Source: Hypsibius dujardini (taxonomy: Eukaryota; Tardigrada; Eutardigrada; Parachela; Hypsibiidae). From it: a stretch of 24,444 nucleotides of DNA. Position 1 is the stretch's first letter; every line of letters begins with the position of its first letter. Positions 17,896 through 24,444 of this stretch are shown here, piece after piece. A model generated the notes under the pieces. The model was not told the DNA's origin. It saw nothing but the letters and a program-made list of their open reading frames with translations, and did not search any database. Position numbers and translations under genes: made by a program. The DNA lies in contig LRSR01011412.1 in the NCBI GenBank assembly GCA_001579985.1, positions 1-24,444 of the forward strand. The letters are read 5' to 3'.

Positions 17896-18805
17896 TCACA
17901 AACTGAGACGGAATGTCTGTAGTGTGAATATTCGCAATAGAAAACATTTTTTACTTTTGAGAACTTTTATTCTGTATAAATTTTTTCTCAATTTCAAATT
18001 ACATCCAGCATGTGCAGCTCCTCGAAATTTCCCAATGAAATGATCATGGTCTCTAACTTTGAGTAACCTTTTTCGTTCACTCTCTATCCTTTTCTTTTCT
18101 TTTTCCAAATATGTTTGTTGGTTTTCACTTATGGGGATGTCGTCTACATCAGGACAAAACTCGTCGTCAAAGTCTTCAGGATAAAAATCCAGTTCACCCC
18201 TTCCTCTCCACAATTAACATCGTTTTTATCTTCTTCATCTGGTTCATAGTCAGATTCAGAAGGTTGTGGTTGTTGTTCATACTCAGTTTCTCCAATAAAT
18301 TTTTCTTGGCAAATATAACACACTTGAGCGTCATTGTAAGATTTATTGTCATCTTTATTCATTTTTATTGATTCATTTTTTTTACAATATCATGACATTC
18401 CTTAACATACATTTCTAATTGTTCGTAAAAGGCATTTATAACCTCTTTTTCATCCCTTTTACCTCTACATAAAAAAGGTTAATGCTCACCATAAATAGAA
18501 ACCAATTGCATCGCAAAACTGCAAGCTTTATGTTTTTGTAAAAATTTGGAATCTTAAATTTTATTTATTAAACATTCGAAATCTGAATAAATGACAAATG
18601 GATATTTATATTGATGAAGATGATTTTCAAATTTCATAATATTTTTTCCGGGTTTAGGATAGCTAGTTATTGCTGTAGAATGTTCTTTACACAATTTTTT
18701 ATGATTAATCAGTACATTTTTATGTTGAAAGGGAATAAAACAGTATAAACAAAAATATTTTTCCCCGTTATGTTTATTTATTTGAGCTGATAAAAGTCTA
18801 TTCAC
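17896..18805 (-). pseudogene. Protein-primed family B DNA polymerase fragment (Polinton/adintovirus-like)
   Basis: Minus-strand pieces in shifting frames. 18805-18554 has a zinc knuckle (YFCLYCFIPF) and FVIYSDFECL, the first exonuclease motif (D-x-E) of family B polymerases. 18553-18363 has several stops around HKACSFAMQLVSIYGE. 18362-18144 has VCYICQEKF. 18213-17896 has KVRDHDHFIGKFRGAAHAGC, the His/Cys block typical of Polinton and related large PolBs. The remaining exonuclease and polymerase domains are absent, so the gene is truncated and frame-broken. Role in intact relatives: replication of the element from its terminal protein. Confidence 0.8.
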
Positions 18806-19558
18806 GTTTTTTATCCATACAAAGTGACAATTTTTTGTTTCTTTATTTTTTTAACATCAGCAAAGGAATTTCGTTGTCGTACTGTTCACTTTCATTCTTG
18901 TTAAAGTAGATGGGTACAAATGTACCTTCGTCAGGTTTAGTTTAGTCTAGTTCAGTTTACAGTACTCGAACATTAATTTTATTTTAATTTTCAAATTTTT
19001 TGGTATCTTTTAAAGTCATTGGAAATTGAATTCCACTAGTATTAAAAATTCTCAAAATGTTTTTTATATTGCTTTGAAATTCGTTGAGGGTTTCTTTCTT
19101 CTGGAAATGCTGATGCTGTTATAGCCCAAATGAAACAGATATTATCACTATTCTGAACATTGACGCAAACTTAAACTCTTCGGTAGTTTGGACATTTTGG
19201 AATTTCAAAACGAAAAGAAATAAAATAATATGAGCGTTGGCTGGCGTATGAGCAAGCTGAAACTAGGTATTGGTACACGTACGTAGTACGATGTGTGTGA
19301 TCTGAGTCTACACTACACAATTGTACATTGAACATGGCTTTGCATATTCCGTCCCGCAACTTGCACATGCTGCTGCCGATAGCCCGTTCGGCTCGCGGTC
19401 CATCAGCATACAATTTTTATTGTACCCGAAATATTTCCGATAGAATGTAAGGGGGAGTATTGCATAACAATCATGGTGTTTTTCTCTAAATGGGGTGGGT
19501 TTTCTTTGCGGCGGTAACGGTGGCCTTTTTAGTGGGAAGGGCTCTGCAAGGAGGGAAT
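18806..19558. other. Unassigned AT-rich to mixed sequence
   Basis: No recognisable gene. Minus frames at 19413-19171 and 19565-19308 are open but show no conserved pattern. Confidence 0.35.
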
Positions 19559-19577
19559 GCGCCACCAGGGGGCGCTC
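19559..19577 (+). promoter_or_regulatory. CTCF-like binding motif
   Basis: GCGCCACCAGGGGGCGCTC agrees at 16 of 19 positions with the animal CTCF consensus as I remember it, including the whole CCACCAGGGGGCGCT core. It lies in a non-coding stretch between the virus-like remnant and a CTGT array. Confidence 0.45.
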
Positions 19578-19815
19578 TGTCGCAATAAAATTGAAACCAG
19601 AATGAAAATGGAATTTTAATTATAGTGGAATGGAAATGGAATTTTAATTTCAGATGAAGATAATTTAGTCTATTAGTTACTTACAGTTTTATTGAAAGAA
19701 AAATATTTTAAATCGAAGTTAATACTCGTACTCATAACGAGTCTTTCTTCAATGAAATTAGTCTCATCTCATGTATTGGAAGCAGAACAGTGGTTGGCCT
19801 ATTCAGCCGTTAAAT

Positions 19816-19816
<1 letters not shown>

Positions 19817-19889
<73 letters not shown>

Positions 19890-20030
19890 CGGCTGTCTGT
19901 CTGTTTGTTTGTCTGTTTGTCTGTCTGTCTGTCTGTCCAGCTGTCTGTCTATCAGTCTGTCCGTCCATCTTTTTGGCTGTCTGTTTGGCTGTCTGTCCGT
20001 CCATCTGCCTGTCTGCCAGTCCATTTGCTT
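19817..20030. repeat. (CTGT)n microsatellite
   Basis: Starts with about eight perfect CTGT units and decays rightwards into CTGT/TTGT/CCGT variants. All overlapping open frames are artefacts of the repeat. Confidence 0.95.
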
Positions 20031-20432
20031 CTGTAGCTATGTCTGTCACTTTGATTATACGGCTTCTATTTCCTTCTATTTCCTATTTCTATGTGCAAAT
20101 TAGACATCTCGTCTCAACATCAAAAGTGAACGTTTTTTTTGCAAATCAAGCCACCAAACCGGTTCGAAACAACAAAAATTAACGAAATAGTGCGAAAATT
20201 AAAACTGCATCCCATCTTTGCGTAAACAGTGCATTTCGGAAATGGGGAAATCTTAAACTTTGCAAAATGACTTCATCTATGGCACTAAATACTTACTAAA
20301 GAAAAATCACAGAAGAATGAGAAAAAGTAAAACTACCTCTAAAAGCCACAATAAAGGGAGACCTCGCTACGGTTCGGTGATTAGACCTACAAACTAACTG
20401 GATAGCCCAACACCGTCAGCATTTCCATCACA
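20031..20432. other. Unassigned AT-rich spacer
   Basis: Nothing supported. It ends at the left terminus of the second mariner. Confidence 0.4.
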
Positions 20433-21711
20433 CAGAGGATGAATCACTTACACGCGACCACTTTTTTCAAAACCTTTTTTCTCTACAAAAACGTCTTCTT
20501 CCCATTCAACACTTGCTCGATTTGGAGACCCCCACGTTCTATCACCAATCCGACACGTTTTGACCAGGATAAGAGAGTTTTTCGAATAAAATCGAGAGGA
20601 ATTTCAGACCACACTGCTGTCGTGACACGCTTCAGGCCATGCAAAGTAATAGCCTCCCTGTCAAACAAATCCCACTTGAATTTTCTGTTGACCGCGTAGT
20701 CCATCGGAGCCAGATCGGGGAATTGCCCATCCACTGCTCGGTCGGAATAAATTATATCCCGGATTCCAGAAAGTATTTTTGGAGGCGTGAACTGGAGCGG
20801 AGTTTTGGAGGACGATTTTATGTTTCTCCCCCGGATAAAGGTGTGGGATGTCAATCTCAATCAGCGGTTTCAGGCAATGCTTTATGTAATAGTCCGAATT
20901 AATTTTTGCCCCAGGTTCGATGAAACGAAGAGTAGTCACGCTGCGCCAGCATATTCCAGCGAAGAACATCATTCCGACGGGGTGAAATTTCTTACAGAAC
21001 TTGGTCCAACTTTCCGGGGTCCGCGCTCTTTTGATCTCGTAGTAAACTCTTCGCACTCCGTTGGTAGTATCCAAATAAACCCATGCCTCTTCTACTGTCA
21101 AAATATAGCGAAGCTTGGTCGATCCTAGGAATCCCAAAAAGTGAGGGCCGCGTTGGAGACGTTGGAGAATCTGCTTATTCGACAGGGCGTGGACGTGGTA
21201 CATTTTTTTCAACTTCCCCTCGATATCCTGCTTGATAATTTGCTGAATCGTGGACTTCGAGACTTGGTTATTCTTCGCCAGATGAGTAATGGAAGGTGGA
21301 GAGGCAACCTTGATGTTTCGTTTCACTTTCAAGATGAGAGCCGGATTCCTCAATTTTGGGGTCCCTCAATTCCACTTCTTCACAGGGGCTAGAAGAATTC
21401 CATTTCATTTCTTTTCGTATTTATCGCAGACCTTAAGGACCGTAGTTTTAGAAACAGGTTAATTTTGAGCGATCAGAGTGCTCACAATGTTTCTGGAGGA
21501 ATAATTGAGCTGGTATAAGGTCAAAATCGAGGCCTCAAGCCCAGAACTAATTGGGAGCACCATTTTTAAAGCAAGTGAAAACTCCAACTCCAAAAGTAAA
21601 CAACAACAACTGGGTTGCGCAATTTTTTGCGTGAAATGTGCAAAAAACGCACGTGCGCGTATATACGAAGAGAAACAAGCAAGTGGTCGCGTGTAAATGA
21701 TTCATCCTCTG
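20433..21711 (-). mobile_element. Mariner-type transposon, second subfamily, dead (1279 bp)
   Basis: Inverted ends begin CAGAGGATGAATCA and continue through ACACGCGACCACTT. The right end is followed by TA (21712-21713); the left is preceded by CA, a decayed TA. The transposase inside reads on the minus strand. The end sequences share no similarity with the other two mariners beyond the initial CAG. Confidence 0.9.
20483..21563 (-). pseudogene. Decayed mariner transposase (second subfamily)
   Basis: It starts MVLPISSGLEASILTLYQLN at 21563, with early stops in the DNA-binding region. It then has the linker block HVHALSNKQILQRLQRGPHF, the first catalytic block as LTVEEAW (Asp replaced by Glu), and the second as VLQNSAPVHAS (Asp replaced by Asn). 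A frameshift follows, then FPDLAPMDYAVN and the C-terminal LQIEQVLNGKK. With two of three catalytic acids changed plus frame breaks, it cannot be active. It is closest within the window to the transposase at 22207-23292. Confidence 0.9.
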
Positions 21712-22150
21712 TAGCAATTAGCTCCCAATCGGTCAAGGGCAGCTAGCAAGGTTAATGCTTAGCTCTCGGAGACGGTAATCTTCTGGTAACAACTTGTGAA
21801 GGAGTGTATCACCCCGCTCGACGAGGAGTAAATCCTGTCGAACGCCAATTCGAGCGTTTTCTCGCCCATAACGTGCTGGAACCGATCGCTTGTTGATTTC
21901 CAATTGAGTGGCCTTCCGTTTGAAGACCGAAACCGCACAAACGCAGGATCCGCTCCGCGGAATGCTTTTGCGAAATCTTTCGCACGACCGGAAACTCTTG
22001 CAAATTTTTGCTGTGGGTACTTCCGGCCCCGGAGGAAATCTTGGAACTCGGGTTTGTTTTCAGGCATAACCAGCCATGCCACCAGGTCAGCTATATACTA
22101 TAACGCCCCGCTAACCTTCAAAATCTCTGCACTCGGGTTGACCCGAACTA

Positions 22151-23440
22151 CAGGTTAAACCACTTGATGGTGCTCAGTTTTTATTTTAAATCCCGCGTGC
22201 ACAATTTCACTTCAAATTTTTCAAAACATGCTCGATTTGAAGCCCCTGCCTCTTTATCTTAAGTTTAACAAGTTTCGACTAGGATCGCAAAGCGTTATTA
22301 ATTTTACTTTGGTCTAAATTCGACCACACCTATCGCATAACTCTTTTCAATCCTGCCACTGTAGTGGCAGCGTGGTCAAACAATTTCCACTTAAACAGAC
22401 CATTCACACAAAAATCCATGGGGGCTAGGTCAGAGCTATTACCCATCCAGTGCTCTTTCGGAATGAACTTAATTCCGAAATTTCGAAGCCATTCTTGGGT
22501 GATTCCGGAAGAGTGCGCTGAGCACTGTCATGGTGGAAGACGACCTTGTTGATAAGCTCTCCCGGAATAGTTTCCGAATGTCGTTCTTGAAAAGGGGCTT
22601 CAAAACATGTTGGATGTAGTACTCACTGTTGATTTTCGCTCCGGGTTTGACGAAACGAATTGCAGTTTTTTCACGGGAGCAAACGCCGGCCACAAACATG
22701 ACGCCCTTGGGGTGAGATTCCTTCCAGAATTTGGTCCAACTTTCCGGACTCCGTTCTCCCCGGAACTCGTAGTAAATCTTTCGGATCCCGTTAAAATCAG
22801 TCAGATAAACCCAGGCCTCATCAATGGTGACAACATTCTTCCACTTCCAGCCGTTGATGTAGCGCAGGAACCTTGGGCCTCGGTCCAGCCGTTGTTTAGC
22901 CTGCTTGTTCGACAGGGCATGAACACGGCACTTTTTTTGCACCTTCCCCTCCAAATCTTGGTTAATGACGCGAGCAATCATTGTAGCCGACACACCGTAC
23001 TTCAAGGATAACGCAGAACGAGTCAGCGAATTCGGTCATGAAAGGTCCTTTTCAATGGCAGCCAACAGACTAGGAATTGGGAGTTTCGGGGAGCCACGGG
23101 GTTTCATCGACAACGATGCAGTATCATTTCCGGCTACCTTGTTGATATTTTCCTGATGAGATTAGATACTTTTCTCTGAGAAACAACGATATTCCTGACC
23201 TTCAATGCTCCTACGATTTTTCTGGATGAATATTTCAAACTGACCAATGTCAAAATAGACTCCCTCAGACCCAAATCTAGTTTGCGACCCATCTTTGCTT
23301 CCAAATGAGACAAGAAATATATCACACATGTGAAATTGAGTGGAGCACGTGTTGGGTTCATGAAATTTGGAAATCAGATAAGGCGCTCTGTACAGGTGTG
23401 AATATGAATCACTGAGCACCATCAAGTGGTTTAACCTTTG
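22151..23440 (-). mobile_element. Mariner-type transposon, third subfamily, dead (1290 bp)
   Basis: Ends are CAGGTTAAACCACTTGATGG (left) and its inverse on the right, where the outer end reads CAAAGGTTAAACC; the similarity continues through TGCTCAGT. TA flanks both sides (22149-22150, 23441-23442). It is inserted in the coding sequence of the small secreted-protein family member. Confidence 0.93.
22207..23292 (-). pseudogene. Decayed mariner transposase (third subfamily)
   Basis: It starts MGRKLDLGLRESILTLVSLK at 23292 and ends QIEHVLKNLK with TGA at 22207-22209. It keeps VTIDEAWVYL (first Asp) and VVFHHDSA (second Asp), and has SSDLAPMDFCVN (third). Frameshifts near 22530 and in the N-terminal third (stops around 23140-23010) break it. 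The linker block HALSNKQAKQRLDRGPRFL is nearly shared with the element at 20433. It serves as the reference for reading the TAG in the 11926 transposase, which replaces the Trp of IDEAW. Confidence 0.9.
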
Positions 23441-23544
23441 TAGCAATTCCTGCGTAGCCTTTCCGACAAATTCCATTTGAGGTTCCCCCTTACCCGATCC
23501 CTTATTCGGTGACCAACTAAAATTGAGACAGTTACAAGCCGACC

Positions 23545-23685
23545 GAAACCACTAAGGGAGCATCCCTTTATTACGTCAGTTTTCGGTGGGGGGGGGTGGG
23601 GCGAAAAAAAATACCTGACGAACTCTTACTGTACGGTATGGGGGGTAGGGTGGCGTCCTGACGTCAGCTTTGGGGAACCAAGTAG
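23545..23685. repeat. G-rich MITE-like or G-quadruplex-prone stretch
   Basis: GGGAGCATCCCTTTATTACG, then TCAGTTTTCGGT with a run of nine Gs, a second G-rich block (GGGGGGTAGGGTGGCGTCC) and a closing CTGACGTCAG. The two halves share ...GG(T)GGGG...CCTGACG. The layout resembles G-rich MITE remnants of invertebrates, but I see no clear inverted ends. Confidence 0.35.
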
Positions 23686-23778
23686 GTATAGAGATTATTA
23701 ATTTTGGAATTTCTGCGGCAATTCATATTCTTTTGAGTATTACACATACTGGGAACATTTTACCGACTGAACACTCGG

Positions 23779-24088
23779 ATGCTGCTGACGCCATTTAATC
23801 CCATTTCGAAGTATGCGGAACTGCCGTTCGATTACTACTGCCCTTCCTTAGGAAAGAGTGGATGGCATGGTCTGCAAGACGTGCAGCGCATGCTTTGCCA
23901 GCAAGTCGCCCGTAAAAATCTAAGACTACGAAAACATGAGCGATGATAACGAGGTCGCTGCTCACGTACCAGCGTCGCCCAAGGATATCCCTATCATTTC
24001 AGATTTGACGGACTGGCTGCGTAGCGACCTGCTGCAGACAGGCCCGATTTGGAGTGATAAAGATAAACTTCACGTTTTCTTTCTGTAA
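23779..24088 (+). other. Two overlapping short open frames, possible gene start
   Basis: A 55-codon frame from ATG 23779 (MLLTPFNPISKYAELPFDYY...) overlaps a 50-codon frame from ATG 23936 (MSDDNEVAAHVPASPKDIPI..., then ISDLTDWLRSDLLQTG). An open segment in the latter frame before the ATG has VCKTCSACFASKSP. GC content is higher than in the flanks. I recognise neither; they could be the first exons of a gene running past the window or a decayed gene. Confidence 0.3.
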
Positions 24089-24444
24089 TGGAAGGGGTCT
24101 TTGGTTTCTGATGGCAGAAACTGAAGATCTACGATGTGTTAAAAAAAGTCTGTCGAACTCTGATGTTAGGGGGAGGGTGTCGGGTTGCCTAATAAAAATT
24201 ACTAACGTAATAAACGGATGTTCCCTTATCTATCTTAATTCTTATATAAGCACTTAAGTGCTACAGCTAGCCTGACTGACCAGGCCGTTTTAGAAATCGT
24301 AACTTACTAGGCTGGCAGGCCAGCAGGTGACGCACGTCATTTACCAGGCTTACAATGTGTTGGACACGCCCAACAAGTCCCCATATCCAATCATGATAGT
24401 TCTTTAACTCACGAGTATCATACTAGTTCGTAACTCTGTCCACT
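24089..24444. other. Unassigned end of window
   Basis: No gene supported. Short CCAGGC/GCCTGG-type words recur around 24270-24350. Confidence 0.35.

Larger units (their letters stand above)
21759..23500 (-). pseudogene. Third member of the small secreted-protein family, split by a mariner
   Basis: Downstream part 22150-21759: codons VRVNPSAEILKVSG, a break near YIADLVAW, then VMPENKPEFQDFLRGRK, RAKDFAKAF, ELAFDRIYSSSSG and a stop at 21759. Upstream part 23500-23441: KGEPQMEFVGKATQELL. Removing the mariner and one TA joins GAATTGC-TA-GTTCGGG in frame (ELLVRV). The protein matches members at 4251-4963 and 3370-3835 in order and spacing (FLRGRK, DFAKAF, xAFxxLY). At least one further frame break (TAG in the segment before YIADLVAW) shows additional decay. 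Function unknown. Confidence 0.6.

Noticed and set aside
19692-20182. Long Cys/Val/Leu-rich and Asp/Arg/Gln/Thr-rich frames
   Set aside because: Entirely the (CTGT)n microsatellite read in several frames.
1-24444. tRNA, rRNA or bacterial-type operon features
   Set aside because: No tRNA cloverleaf or rRNA segment recognised by eye; gene structure is spliced and eukaryotic throughout.

Overview
This is eukaryotic, almost certainly invertebrate animal, nuclear DNA. The evidence is short spliced introns (59-99 nt, plus a few longer ones), an intraflagellar-transport gene, mitochondrial ATP synthase alpha exons in the nuclear genome, mariner elements with TA target sites, a Polinton/Maverick-like remnant, and many (CTGT)n and (TGAT)n microsatellites. 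I cannot name the species from the sequence.

Layout. 1-3159: the 3' half of an IFT139/TTC21B-type gene on the + strand, nine exons with a frame that stays open for 603 residues; two of its introns appear to be GC-AG. 3370-4963: two tandem minus-strand members of an unrecognised family of small, probably secreted proteins, separated by a 92-bp tandem array that has amplified the 3' end of one member's coding sequence. 5270-5480: CTGT microsatellite. 5807-8144 (minus) and 11309-14440 (plus): two head-to-head, independently decayed copies of an ATP synthase alpha gene. Between them lie a possible unrecognised gene (8178-9051) and a 1.7-kb inverted-repeat transposable element (9068-10756) flanked by a 6-bp GATTAC duplication. 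The plus copy has been invaded by an LTR-like repeat (11496-11761) and a nearly intact DD37D mariner (11780-13069).

14933-15462 holds a minus-strand coiled-coil coding region that slips frame at a run of ten Gs. 15701-18805 is a broken minus-strand Polinton/adintovirus-like element with protease, capsid and protein-primed DNA polymerase pieces, itself carrying a second copy of the LTR-like repeat. 18806-20432 is mostly non-coding, with a strong CTCF-like site (19559-19577) and a long CTGT array. 20433-21711 and 22151-23440 are two further dead mariners on the minus strand, of different subfamilies. The second sits inside the coding sequence of a third member of the small secreted family and split it in frame. 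The last kilobase holds a G-rich, MITE-like stretch and two short unassigned open frames.

The window is therefore one real host gene end followed by about 20 kb of duplicated gene fragments and nested mobile DNA. The most novel items are the three-copy secreted-protein family with the mariner cut, the 6-bp-TSD inverted-repeat element with its palindrome arrays and unassigned cargo, and the inverted ATP synthase alpha pair.
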